A model generated the notes under the pieces. The model was given only the letters and a program-made list of their open reading frames with translations. It ran no database searches and was not told the origin of the DNA. From CAZTVF01 sp964616985 (lineage in GTDB: Bacteria > Planctomycetota > Phycisphaerae > SM23-33), in NCBI GenBank assembly GCA_964616985.1, contig CAZTVF010000112.1:1-17623 (forward strand): DNA of 17,623 nucleotides. The letters run 5' to 3'. The first letter of the stretch is position 1; each line of letters starts with the position of its first letter. Of the stretch, positions 4,107-15,867 are shown in pieces. Both the position numbers and the translations under genes were made by a program.

Positions 4107-6965
4107 ATGAGCAGTGCAGTTCAGGCGGCGGTGTTGCGGGATGTGGATGTGCTGGTGGTGGGGGCGTCGACGGGGGCGGCGGTGGCGGCGATCGAGGCGA
4201 GGCGGGCCGGCAAGAGCGTCATGCTCGTCAGCGAACTGAGCTACCTCGGCGAGGAGGCGGCGGGCACGCTCAATCTCCTGCCGGCCGACCTTGACCAATC
4301 GGACCCCGTCGTCGCGGCGATGTACCGCGGAGCGGCCGATCGGCCAGCGATGCCGGGCCCAGTCAAGCGCGCGCTCGACCAGGCGGTGCTGGATGCCGGC
4401 GCACATCTCATGTACCTCTCGCGGCCCGTTGCGCTGCTGCGCGACGCTGCCGGCAACATCGCCGGCGCGGTGCTGGCGGCGAGGACCTCGCTCCTGGCCG
4501 TCACCTGCCGGACCATCATCGACGCGACGCGGTACGGCGTCGTGGCGCGCCTCGCCCGCGTGGCGATGGCGACGAGGCCGCAGCCGACCCAGCGGACATG
4601 GAACATCCTCTCCGACGGCGCGCCGCAAGGCTGGGCCGGCGAGGCCGAGCCGCTGACGCCGTTTCGCCAGATGCTCAAGGATGGCGAGCACACGTACGGC
4701 GCGTATCGCCTCAAGATGAGCCGCCAGTCTCTGGGCGCCGACGAGCGCGCGCAGGAGCACGTCTTCCGCGCCGGCCTGGCCGGGGCGAACCTCCTTATGA
4801 CGGCGGACATCCTGCCCGACCTGTGCGGGAGTTTTTGCGCCAGCGCCGGTGGTGCGGCGGCCGCCCGCGTGGCGGAGCTATCGGACGCACAGCTGGCCGC
4901 GGCCCCGGGCGTGCTGCTGGCAGGCGGCGTGCTGCCGCTGACGGCCCAGGCGGCTGCGACGCTGGAGCGCAGCGACGTGCAGGCCGCGTTGGGGCGGCGC
5001 GTGGGCAAGCTGGCGGCTGCGTGCTGCGGCAGCGGGGCGAAGGCTCGCGGCCCGCTGGTGGCCGACGCCGGCGGCGAGCAGGGCGGCGACTACCGCTTTG
5101 CGCCGGCGTTTGTCCGCAAGGACGAGGGGCTCATCGACATCGGCCCGCTTTCGCTGCCGACGCTGGGGCGTTTCGACGTGGCCGTCGCCGGCGGCGGCAC
5201 GGGCGGGGCGCCGGCGGGCATCGCGGCGGCCCGCGCGGGGGCCCGGACGCTCGTGCTGGAGGTGCAGCACGCCATGGGCGGCGTGGGCACGGTGGGGCTC
5301 ATCACGGCGTACTGGTTCGGCAACCAGGTCGGCTTCACGGCAGAGCTCGATGAAGCGATCATGTCCATCGATCCCAAGAGCCGCGAGAACAAGTGCCACA
5401 ACTGGAGCGGGGAGATCAAGTCGGGGGTATACCACCGCATGCTGCACGAGGCCGGCGGGGCGGCGTGGATGGGCAGCTACGCCTTCGGCGTGCGGATGAA
5501 GGGCGACGAGGTCGACGGCCTGCTCGTCTCGACGCCCTTCGGCAGCGGCCTGGTGGAGGCCGCCTGCGTGGTCGATGCCACGGGTAACGCCGACATCGCC
5601 GCGGCGGCCGGCGCCACCTGCCGCGTCATTGACGCCCGCCATGTGGCCACGCAGGGAACCGGCCTGTCGCCGCGCGTGTTCCCCGCGGTGCGATACCAGA
5701 ACTCGGACTACACCTTCGTGGACGAGACCGACCCCGAGGGCATCTCGCACGCATTCCTAAACGCGCGGGCGAAGTTCCCACACGACTTCGACACCTCGCC
5801 GCTGGTCAACACGCGTGAACGCCGCCAGATCATCGGCGAGTACGCGGTTTCGCCGCTGGACATCCTCGTGGGGCGGACGTTCCCCGACACGGTGGCGACG
5901 GCCCGCAGCAATTTCGACACGCATGGTTTCATCGTGCACCCGCTGTTCATGATCGCCCCGCCGGACCACGCGCCGCTGACGGCGAACGTGCCGTTCCGGT
6001 GCATGCTGCCGCGGGGCCTGGAGGGCGTGCTGGTGACGGGCCTGGGCATGAGCGCGCACCGCGACGCCTTGCCCGTTCTCCGCATGCAGGCCGACGTGCA
6101 GAACCAGGGCTACGCCGCCGGCCTGGCCGCGGCCTGGGCGGCGGGGGGCACGCGATTGCGCGACCTGGACATCCGCGCCCTGCAGCGCCGGCTGGCGGAG
6201 CTGGGCGTCGTGCCGCCGCAGACGCCGGAGACGGAAGATTCATTCCCCATGCCCGCTGCCGCCATCGAGGCGGCCGCCGCGGGCGACCTGGGCTCGCTGA
6301 TCAATGCGGCGGTCTTGCTGGCGCACCCGGCGGAGGCGAGGCCGCGACTGCTGCAGATCATGCATTCGCCCGACGCCGCGCGCCGCGTGGAGGCGGCATT
6401 GATCCTGGGGCTTATCGGCTGCCCAGAGGCGGCGGACGTGCTGGCGGCGGCGGTGACCGAGCGTGCCTGGGACGAGGGGTGGAATTACCGCGGCATGGGT
6501 CAGTTCGGCCGCAGCATGAGTTCCGTGGACGCGATGATCCTGGCCTTGGCGCGAACCGGCGAGCCGGCCGCGGCAGCGCCGATTGCCGAGAAGATCCGCC
6601 AGCTTGATTCGTCGGCGGCCTTCTCGCACTGCCGCGTGGCGGCGATCGCGGCGGCGGGGCTCAAGCAGGCGCAGGTGACGGAGGCGCTGGCCCAATTGCT
6701 GGCCCGGCCGGGAATGCAGGGCCACTCGCAGCTGGACACGCGAACGGTGATTGCCGCCGCCAACGGCGATCCGATTGAGACCGAGGCCCGCAACCTGTCG
6801 CTCCGCGAGCTGCACCTCGCCCGCGGGCTGTTCCTGGCCGGCGATCTCGGCGGCCTGGGCCGGTCGATCCTTACGCGTTACGCCAACGACCTTCGCGGCC
6901 ACTATGCCCGCCACGCCAGCGCCGTACTCTCCGGTGACGACGTCGCGCCGGTGGAGATGGCATAG
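4107..6965 (+). CDS. FAD-dependent oxidoreductase with two Rossmann halves and a HEAT-like tail
   Basis: This is a 952-residue flavoprotein, probably cytoplasmic because no signal peptide is visible. Residues 13-45 form a first dinucleotide-binding fold (VDVLVVGASTGAAVAAIEA). Residues 355-390 form a second, more canonical one (FDVAVAGGGTGGAPAGIAAA, then the acidic strand end TLVLE and MGGVGTVG). A VVDATGNADIAAAAG segment, typical of the C-terminal FAD contact, follows near 490. From about 725 onward it is alanine- and leucine-rich helical repeats resembling HEAT or PBS-lyase repeats. The middle part fits the FAD_oxidored family, whose members act on diverse substrates, so the substrate cannot be named. 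I chose the ATG at 4107 because AGAGGA lies 6 bases upstream. An ATG at 4038 would add 23 residues without family resemblance and without a ribosome site. Confidence 0.8.
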   Translation: MSSAVQAAVLRDVDVLVVGASTGAAVAAIEARRAGKSVMLVSELSYLGEEAAGTLNLLPADLDQSDPVVAAMYRGAADRPAMPGPVKRALDQAVLDAGAHLMYLSRPVALLRDAAGNIAGAVLAARTSLLAVTCRTIIDATRYGVVARLARVAMATRPQPTQRTWNILSDGAPQGWAGEAEPLTPFRQMLKDGEHTYGAYRLKMSRQSLGADERAQEHVFRAGLAGANLLMTADILPDLCGSFCASAGGAAAARVAELSDAQLAAAPGVLLAGGVLPLTAQAAATLERSDVQAALGRRVGKLAAACCGSGAKARGPLVADAGGEQGGDYRFAPAFVRKDEGLIDIGPLSLPTLGRFDVAVAGGGTGGAPAGIAAARAGARTLVLEVQHAMGGVGTVGLITAYWFGNQVGFTAELDEAIMSIDPKSRENKCHNWSGEIKSGVYHRMLHEAGGAAWMGSYAFGVRMKGDEVDGLLVSTPFGSGLVEAACVVDATGNADIAAAAGATCRVIDARHVATQGTGLSPRVFPAVRYQNSDYTFVDETDPEGISHAFLNARAKFPHDFDTSPLVNTRERRQIIGEYAVSPLDILVGRTFPDTVATARSNFDTHGFIVHPLFMIAPPDHAPLTANVPFRCMLPRGLEGVLVTGLGMSAHRDALPVLRMQADVQNQGYAAGLAAAWAAGGTRLRDLDIRALQRRLAELGVVPPQTPETEDSFPMPAAAIEAAAAGDLGSLINAAVLLAHPAEARPRLLQIMHSPDAARRVEAALILGLIGCPEAADVLAAAVTERAWDEGWNYRGMGQFGRSMSSVDAMILALARTGEPAAAAPIAEKIRQLDSSAAFSHCRVAAIAAAGLKQAQVTEALAQLLARPGMQGHSQLDTRTVIAAANGDPIETEARNLSLRELHLARGLFLAGDLGGLGRSILTRYANDLRGHYARHASAVLSGDDVAPVEMA

Positions 6966-7024
6966 CGCCGCGCGCCCCGTGCAGACCGTTCCTGCTGAAC
7001 AGGGCGGCGGTCAACCCGTTGGCA
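6966..7024. other. Convergent intergenic gap
   Basis: The 59 bases between the oxidoreductase stop and the thioredoxin-like gene's stop contain a weak nested stem (GACCG/CGGTC around CCTG/CAGG) without a T-tract. I do not call a terminator. Confidence 0.4.
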
Positions 7025-7513
7025 CTATTTCGACTTGGCCGCGTCGATGATCTTCTGTGCGGCGTCGGTCCAGGTCTTGGCGCCGCCCTTCATGTAGCCC
7101 ATCTGGCCCAGGCTGGTGCCATCGGCCTTGATGAAGACGACGGTGGGGTAGCCCTTGATCTCGTACTTTGTCGCCAAGTCCTGATTCTGCTTCTTGGTGG
7201 CCGCGTCGAGCTGCTTATTCCTCGGGAAATCCAGTTCCAGGAGAATGACGTGGTTGGCCGCCCAGGTCTGGAATTCCGGCGTGTCCAGCACTTCGGCGCG
7301 AAGCTTCATGCACCAGCCGCACCAGTCGCTGCCGGTGAAGAAGGCGAGGATGGGCTTGCCCGTTTTCTTGGATTGGGCCACGGCGTCGGTCAGCGAGTTT
7401 CCCCAGGCGGCCGCGGCGGCCGTGGCGGGCTTGCTGGTGGCGGCGGGTTTTGCGGTTTGTGCGGCGGCCATCACGGCCAGGCCGATCGCAACGGCCAGAA
7501 CGGTTGCACCCAC
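7025..7513 (-). CDS. Exported thioredoxin-like protein with CGWC active site
   Basis: This 162-residue protein has a hydrophobic N-terminus (residues 3-19) typical of a signal peptide or anchor, a low-complexity Ala/Thr/Lys linker, and a thioredoxin fold. The active site FFTGSDWCGWCMKL has Cys65 and Cys68, and the cis-proline is Pro123 in KGYPTVVF. This fits the Thioredoxin_7-like periplasmic disulfide reductases or isomerases common in planctomycetes. The start is set at the GTG at 7513, with AGGAGA about 10 bases upstream. In-frame codons before it would encode HRRKAF, exactly the basic stretch a signal peptide needs, but no standard start codon precedes them, only an ACG. The true start or an ancestral ATG-to-ACG change is therefore open. 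The gene lies 95 bases after the histidine kinase gene on the same strand and could share its transcript. Confidence 0.85.
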   Translation of the reverse strand: MGATVLAVAIGLAVMAAAQTAKPAATSKPATAAAAAWGNSLTDAVAQSKKTGKPILAFFTGSDWCGWCMKLRAEVLDTPEFQTWAANHVILLELDFPRNKQLDAATKKQNQDLATKYEIKGYPTVVFIKADGTSLGQMGYMKGGAKTWTDAAQKIIDAAKSK

Positions 7514-7608
7514 GAATGCTTTTCTCCTGTGCGTCTCCTAGGCCAGTCGCAGGCGTCGTTCCGCCCCATTGGCGAACGTCCGTCCCCGGCGGCTGGGCAC
7601 GAGCCATT
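7514..7608. other. Spacer between kinase and thioredoxin-like genes
   Basis: These 95 bases on the shared minus strand carry the AGGAGA ribosome site for the thioredoxin-like gene. I see no convincing terminator, so read-through from the kinase gene is possible. Confidence 0.4.
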
Positions 7609-11238
<3,630 letters not shown>

Positions 11239-11324
11239 CGGTGACCTCTTTGCTTTGACGTGGGAGGCCGCGATGCAGCGTGCGGCCGTCCTCGCCTCGT
11301 TGGCATGGATCGCGATAAGGGACG

Positions 11325-11330
11325 ATTATA
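11325..11330 (-). promoter_or_regulatory. Predicted -10 box of the histidine kinase gene
   Basis: A perfect TATAAT reads on the minus strand about 87 bases before the kinase start codon. The -35 region is poor (around TGTAGG), which would suit an activated promoter or one relying on the -10 box. Confidence 0.45.
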
Positions 11331-11386
11331 TCGGGGCTTCGGTCGCCTACATTCCTCAAATGCCGGGGGCCGGTGAGGTTTTTTCC

Positions 11387-11416
11387 TTGACCCTCGTGGA
11401 CATAAAAGGACATACT
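11387..11416 (+). promoter_or_regulatory. Predicted promoter of the HTH-EIIA/hyf operon
   Basis: TTGACC (11387-11392) and CATACT (11411-11416) are 18 bases apart, a moderate sigma70-type match. The leader to the GTG at 11470 would be about 47 bases and includes AAAGGA at 11456-11461. I looked for the GG-N10-GC form of a sigma54 promoter, common for hydrogenase genes, and found none that convinces. Confidence 0.45.
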
Positions 11417-11469
11417 TTGCGCCTTGTCCTACGCTGTCCAGGCCGCACAGGGCCAGAAAGGATGTTGAC

Positions 11470-12177
11470 GTGCAACTTGGTGTACGGGATGCCGCGAGCA
11501 TCCTTGTTGTGTCTGAAAAGACGATCTACCGGTGGATCAGGAGCGGCAAGCTCCCGGCCTACCGCGTGAACGAGCAGTACCGCTTCAATCGTGCCGAACT
11601 GCTGGAATGGGCGACCAGCCAGCGGATCAACGTGTCCGCGAGCATCTTCCAGGAACCCGCCGCCGGCGGCCCCGAGGAACTCACCACGCTGTGTGAGGCG
11701 ATGGAGGCGGGCGGCATTCACTACCGCATCGGCGGCCAGGATAAGGCCTCGGTTCTGCGCAACGTCGTCGACGTGATGCGCCTGGGCGACGAGGTGGACC
11801 GCCAGTTCCTGCTGCAGGTGCTGCTGGCCCGGGAGTCGCTGGGCTCCACCGGCATCGGCGAAGGCATCGCCATTCCCCACGTCCGCAACCCCATTGTGAT
11901 GTACATCCAACGGCCGATGATCACGCTGTGCTTCCTCGAGCGTCCCATCGATTTTGCCGCGTTGGACGGCCGGCCGGTGCACACGCTTTTCACCATCGTC
12001 AGCCCCACGGTTCGCGGGCACTTGAACCTGTTATCGACGTTGGCGTTCTCGCTGCGCGAGGAAGGCTTTAAGCAGGCGGTGCTGCAGCAGGCGACGCGCG
12101 AAGTGATCCTGGAAGAAGCCCGGCGGGCGCAGGCCAAGCTGCTGCAGGAAACCGCGGCACAGGGAAGCGGCCAATGA
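11470..12177 (+). CDS. Excisionase-type HTH domain fused to a PTS EIIA (PtsN-like) domain
   Basis: This 235-residue cytoplasmic protein has two parts. Residues 3-52 are a MerR/excisionase-type helix-turn-helix with wing (VRDAASILVVSEKTIYRWI, then KLPAYRVNEQYRFNRAELLEW). Residues 90-225 are a fructose/nitrogen-type EIIA domain, with the likely phosphorylated His137 in GEGIAIPHVRNP and the conserved His184 in VRGHLNLL. No EIIB or EIIC sugar-transport partner is present, so a regulatory function (phospho-dependent DNA or protein binding, as in PtsN-type proteins) is more likely than sugar uptake. The GTG start at 11470 has AAAGGA 8 bases upstream. Its stop overlaps the ATG of the hyfB-like gene by four bases (ATGA), so the two are translationally coupled. 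It probably tunes expression or activity of the following membrane complex; this is an inference. Confidence 0.9.
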   Translation: MQLGVRDAASILVVSEKTIYRWIRSGKLPAYRVNEQYRFNRAELLEWATSQRINVSASIFQEPAAGGPEELTTLCEAMEAGGIHYRIGGQDKASVLRNVVDVMRLGDEVDRQFLLQVLLARESLGSTGIGEGIAIPHVRNPIVMYIQRPMITLCFLERPIDFAALDGRPVHTLFTIVSPTVRGHLNLLSTLAFSLREEGFKQAVLQQATREVILEEARRAQAKLLQETAAQGSGQ

Positions 12178-14111
12178 ACATCCTGCTGGCGCCGATTATC
12201 CTGGTTGCCTGCGGGCTGATGGCCCTGATCGCGTGGCGATGGCAGCGCGTCTCCACCGCCCTGGGCGTCTTGGGCCCCATAGCGGCCGCCGTCGTCGGCG
12301 GCGTGCAGGTGGCGCGCGTCCTGGCCGGGGGCGATGCGATGACCCTGTCGCTGCCCTGGACGCTGCCGGTGGGTTCGTTCGCGGTGGCGCTGGACCCGCT
12401 GTCGGCCATCTTCGCCGCCGCGGTGCTGGTGCTGACGGCGGCCGCCGCTTTGTATGGCGGCGGATACATGCGATCTCACGCGGGCAAGCGAAGCCTGGGC
12501 CCGCACTGGTTCTTCTATGGCCTCCTGTGCGCGGGCATGCTGATGGTGTTGCTGGCCCGCGACAGCGTGCTGTTCCTGATCGCCTGGGAGGTCATGTCCC
12601 TGGCGGCATTCTTCCTGGTCATGTTCGACAGCAGCGAGGAGTCCGTCCGCCACGCGGGCTGGACCTACCTGGTGGCCACGCACATCGGCACGGCCTTCCT
12701 GCTGGTGATGTTCATGTTGATGGGGCAGGGCACGAGCACCGTCTTTGGCGCCGCCAACCAACTGGCGCAGATGCCGGCGGAAACGCGGAACGTGCTTTTC
12801 ATCCTGGCGCTGGTGGGCTTCGGCACCAAGGCGGGCTTCATGCCGCTGCACGTGTGGCTGCCTGAGGCGCACGCCGCCGCCCCCAGCCACGTCTCGGCCG
12901 TCATGTCCGGGGTGATGATCAAGACGGGCATCTATGGCCTATTGCGGATGCTGACCCTGCTGGGGACTCCGCCGGCGTGGTGGGGCTGGACGCTGCTGAT
13001 CGTGGGCGCCGTCTCGGGCGTCATGGGCATTTTGATGAGCCTCACGCAGCACGACCTCAAGCGCGTGCTGGCCTACAGCAGCGTCGAGAACATCGGCATC
13101 ATCGGCATGGGCCTGGGCCTGTGGCTGATCGGCGAGAGCTACCACAACGTCGCTCTCTCGCAGCTGGGTCTGGCCGGGGCGATGCTGCACGTGATCAACC
13201 ACGCGATGTTCAAGGGCATGTTGTTCCTGGCGGCCGGGGCGGTGCTTCACGGCACCGGCACGCGGATCCTGGATCTGCTGGGCGGGCTGGGCAAGCGAAT
13301 GCCGTGGACCGCGGGGGTGTTCGCCCTGGGGGCCGTGGCCATCTGCGGCCTGCCGCCGCTGAACGGCTTCATGGGCGAGTTCCTGCTGTACTTCGGCTGC
13401 TACGGCGGCACACTTTCGGGCGGGGCGACGGCGGCGGCCTCGCTGGTGGTGATCGCGTCGCTGGCGCTGATCGGCGGGCTGGCCTTGGCGAGCTTCACGC
13501 GGGCCTTCGGCATCATCTTCCTGGGCGCCCCCCGGACGGAACACGCGACGCATGCGCACGAGGCAGGCCTTTCGATGAAGGCGGCGATGGTGTTCCTCGC
13601 GACCGCCTGCGTGACGCTGGCGTTGGCGGCGCCCGGAATCGCGATGTGGATGGGCGGAGAGACGCTCACCGCCGCGGCCCTGCTGCTGACGAAGGTGCTG
13701 GCTGTCTCGGCATTGTTCCTGCTGCTGTTCGTGCTGCTGGCGGCGCTGCGGGGCTTCTTGCTCCGCGGGCGAAGTGTCGAGCAGGCGGGCACGTGGGACT
13801 GCGGCTACGCCGAGCCCAACGCCCGCATCCAGTACACGGCCTCGTCGTTCGCCCAGCCGATCACGGCGCTGATGCAAATCTTCCATCGCGGGCGAACCGT
13901 CGTGCACGCGCCGCAGGGGCTGTTCCCCGCCGCTGCCTCGATGGAGACGCGAACGCCGGACCTGTTCACCGAGGGCGTCTTCCGCCCGGTCTTTGCGGCC
14001 GTCGCGTGGGTCGTGGCCCGCCTTCGCTGGCTGCAGCACGGGCGAATTCAGCTTTACGTTCTCTACATCGCTCTGGCGGTGCTGGCGCTGATGGTCTGGA
14101 AGTTGGGATGA
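12174..14111 (+). CDS. hyfB: Hydrogenase-4/Ehr subunit B-like, antiporter-type proton channel
   Basis: This is a 645-residue polytopic membrane protein of the NuoL/NuoM/Mrp family, in the HyfB/HycC branch of energy-converting hydrogenase-type complexes. The proton-path residues are visible: Glu139 in FLIAWEVMSLAAFF, Lys219 in GFGTKAGFMPLHVWLPEAH (with His226, Glu231 and His233), Lys250 in SGVMIKTGIYG, and His343/Lys347 in INHAMFKGMLFL. The C-terminal segment EQAGTWDCGYAEPNARIQYT with FAQPIT is characteristic of HyfB-like proteins rather than NuoL. It should translocate H+ or Na+ coupled to the redox arm of the complex. The length is normal for HyfB. It overlaps the upstream regulator by four bases and is followed after one base by the hyfC-like gene. 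HyfB versus an Ehr homologue cannot be distinguished from this subunit. Confidence 0.92.
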   Translation: MNILLAPIILVACGLMALIAWRWQRVSTALGVLGPIAAAVVGGVQVARVLAGGDAMTLSLPWTLPVGSFAVALDPLSAIFAAAVLVLTAAAALYGGGYMRSHAGKRSLGPHWFFYGLLCAGMLMVLLARDSVLFLIAWEVMSLAAFFLVMFDSSEESVRHAGWTYLVATHIGTAFLLVMFMLMGQGTSTVFGAANQLAQMPAETRNVLFILALVGFGTKAGFMPLHVWLPEAHAAAPSHVSAVMSGVMIKTGIYGLLRMLTLLGTPPAWWGWTLLIVGAVSGVMGILMSLTQHDLKRVLAYSSVENIGIIGMGLGLWLIGESYHNVALSQLGLAGAMLHVINHAMFKGMLFLAAGAVLHGTGTRILDLLGGLGKRMPWTAGVFALGAVAICGLPPLNGFMGEFLLYFGCYGGTLSGGATAAASLVVIASLALIGGLALASFTRAFGIIFLGAPRTEHATHAHEAGLSMKAAMVFLATACVTLALAAPGIAMWMGGETLTAAALLLTKVLAVSALFLLLFVLLAALRGFLLRGRSVEQAGTWDCGYAEPNARIQYTASSFAQPITALMQIFHRGRTVVHAPQGLFPAAASMETRTPDLFTEGVFRPVFAAVAWVVARLRWLQHGRIQLYVLYIALAVLALMVWKLG

Positions 14112-14112
14112 C

Positions 14113-15027
14113 ATGCGGTACGAGAACTTCATTCACATACTGATGGCGTTGGTGCTGTGCCCGCTCCTGCTGGGCGTGATCAACCGGACCAAGGCGTTCT
14201 TCGCCGGCCGGCATGGCCAGCCGCTGCTGCAGGCATACTACGACATCTTCAAGCTGCTGCGCAAAGGCGCCGTCTACAGCCGCACCACTTCGTGGGTCTT
14301 CCGGGCGGGCCCGGTCGTGGGCCTGGCCGCGGCGCTGGCGGCGCTGACCGTCACGCCCCTGGGCCACCTGCCGGCGGCGTTCGCCTTCCCGGGCGACCTG
14401 CTGGTGCTGGCGTACTTCCTGGGCATGATGCGGTTCTTCACGGTCGCCGCCGCACTGGACACCGGGTCGGCTTTCTGCGGCATGGGCGCCAGCCGCGAGG
14501 TGCTCTTCTCCGCCCTGGCTGAGCCCGCGCTGCTGCTGGGCCTGGCGGCGCTGGCCCGACACACCGGCAGCCTCACGCTGAGCACGATCTACGCGGCCGT
14601 CACGCCCGCGGCCATCATGGCCCCCGGCGGCCCGGCCTTGCTGCTGCTGGCGGCGGCGCTGGCCATCGTGTTCCTGGCCGAGAACGCCAGAATCCCCATC
14701 GACGACCCCAACACGCACCTGGAGCTCACGATGATCCACGAGGTGATGGTGCTGGACCACGGCGGCGTGGACCTGGCGTTCATCACGTACGGCGCCGCGA
14801 TCAAGCTGTGGGTGCTGGGGGCGCTGCTGGTGGGCATCCTGGTCCCCGTGCAGACGACCAACGTCGCCGTCAGCGCCGCCGTCGGTTTTGGCGGCATGAT
14901 CGCGCTGGCTGTTCTGACCGGCGTCGTCGAATCGACCATGGCCCGCCTGAGACTCGTCCGCGTGCCGCAGCTGCTGGTGGCGGCGACGGTGCTGTCGGTG
15001 CTGGGCCTGCTGCTGGTGCTGAGGTGA
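14113..15027 (+). CDS. hyfC: Hydrogenase-4/Ehr subunit C-like (NuoH-type membrane anchor)
   Basis: This 304-residue, about eight-helix protein is of the HyfC/HycD/NuoH family, which anchors the hydrophilic redox module to the membrane and joins it to the antiporter subunits. Diagnostic segments are QPLLQAYYDIFKLLRKGAVYS (36-56, the first cytoplasmic loop), FCGMGASREVLFSALAEPALL (121-141), and ENARIPIDDPNTHLELTMIHE (190-210), whose acidic residues line the quinone-cavity-like or proton-entry loop in relatives. The spacing to hyfB is one base, and hyfE follows after one base, so it sits in a compact operon. The start at 14113 lacks a strong ribosome site and probably depends on coupling to the upstream gene. 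Confidence 0.92.
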   Translation: MRYENFIHILMALVLCPLLLGVINRTKAFFAGRHGQPLLQAYYDIFKLLRKGAVYSRTTSWVFRAGPVVGLAAALAALTVTPLGHLPAAFAFPGDLLVLAYFLGMMRFFTVAAALDTGSAFCGMGASREVLFSALAEPALLLGLAALARHTGSLTLSTIYAAVTPAAIMAPGGPALLLLAAALAIVFLAENARIPIDDPNTHLELTMIHEVMVLDHGGVDLAFITYGAAIKLWVLGALLVGILVPVQTTNVAVSAAVGFGGMIALAVLTGVVESTMARLRLVRVPQLLVAATVLSVLGLLLVLR

Positions 15028-15028
15028 A

Positions 15029-15730
15029 ATGATGTCCGCATGGAATGACATGATCATCGTCCTGGTGGTGCTGACCAACCTGTGGCTGCTGGGCTCCAGC
15101 CGCCTGATGGCCTGCATCCGCATCGTCGCCATCCAGGGCATCCTGCTGGGCCTGCTGCCCGTGCTGCTGCACAGCGGCGACGAGCTCGGCCGCGTCATCT
15201 TCCAGTCTGCCGCCAGCACGTTCCTCAAGGGCGTCGTGTTTCCGTGGCTGCTGATCCGGGCGGTTCGCGAGGCCGACGTCCGCCGCGAGGTCGAGCCCAT
15301 CGTGGGCTACACCAGTTCGCTGGTGGCGGGGATCGCGCTGCTGGTCGTGTCGCTCTGGCTGGGCGGGCGAATGCCCGTGCCGCAGGTGGCCTCCGGCGTG
15401 GTGGCCGAGGCGCAGGCGTCGCTGCTGACGGCGTCGGCGGCCCCGTCGAACCTGCTGGTGGGGGCGGCCCTGTTCAACATCATGGTGGGCCTGTTCATCA
15501 TCGTCAGCCGCCGCAAGGCCGTCACGCAGGTCCTGGGCTACCTGGCGATGGAGAACGGCATCTACGTCTTCGGCATGGCCTTCGCCCAGATGGAGCCCCT
15601 GCTGGTGGAACTGGGCATCCTGCTGGACGTGTTCATGGCGGTGTTCGTAATGGGCATCGCGATCTACCACATTAACCGTGAATTCGACCACATCGACGCC
15701 GACCGGCTGTCGAGCTTGAAGGATCTGTAG
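15029..15730 (+). CDS. hyfE: Hydrogenase-4/Ehr subunit E-like membrane protein
   Basis: This is a 233-residue membrane protein with about six to seven helices, in the position and style of HyfE, a subunit related to NuoK/MrpC-type small subunits but longer. Supporting segments are LKGVVFPWLLIRAVREADVRREVEP (67-91) and LGYLAMENGIYVFGMAF (about 175-191); the glutamate in the latter corresponds to the membrane-buried Glu expected in NuoK-like subunits. The N-terminal Met-Met allows a start at 15029 or 15032. GAGGTG lies at 15020-15025, and the second ATG has the better spacing. After this gene the otherwise gap-free operon is interrupted by 137 bases carrying an imperfect palindrome. Confidence 0.88.
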   Translation: MMSAWNDMIIVLVVLTNLWLLGSSRLMACIRIVAIQGILLGLLPVLLHSGDELGRVIFQSAASTFLKGVVFPWLLIRAVREADVRREVEPIVGYTSSLVAGIALLVVSLWLGGRMPVPQVASGVVAEAQASLLTASAAPSNLLVGAALFNIMVGLFIIVSRRKAVTQVLGYLAMENGIYVFGMAFAQMEPLLVELGILLDVFMAVFVMGIAIYHINREFDHIDADRLSSLKDL

Positions 15731-15742
15731 GTACAAAAGTGA

Positions 15743-15850
15743 GTCCACGAATTACACCAATTACACGAAACGAAAGCAGGAGCGGCCTGGCCTTAGTAAT
15801 GGGTCGCGCGGCGACGCTTCTGCTTCGTGCAATTCGTGAAATTCGTGGAC
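15743..15850. repeat. Imperfect palindromic intergenic element (ATTCGTG-type) inside the hyf operon
   Basis: The left arm, GTCCACGAATTACACCAATT (15743-15762) followed by ACACGAA, is nearly the reverse complement of the right arm ending in AAATTCGTGGAC at 15850. The outer 11 bases match perfectly and about 22 of the first 25 pair overall. Each arm is built from short iterated units (AATTACAC/ATTCGTG). The middle part is GC-rich and unrelated. It looks like a small dispersed, MITE- or REP-like repeat. In RNA it would form a long hairpin between hyfE and hyfF. Confidence 0.75.
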
Positions 15851-15867
15851 GAATTGCGAGGTAGTCC

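Noticed and set aside
6966..7024. Possible bidirectional terminator between the converging oxidoreductase and thioredoxin-like genes
   Set aside because: The stem is short and interrupted and has no T-tract on either strand.
12939..14132. Long minus-strand and alternate-frame open frames across the hyf genes and the flavoprotein
   Set aside because: They are arginine-, histidine- and glutamine-rich or Ala/Gly/Arg-rich translations caused by high third-position GC. The overlapping plus-strand genes have diagnostic family motifs.
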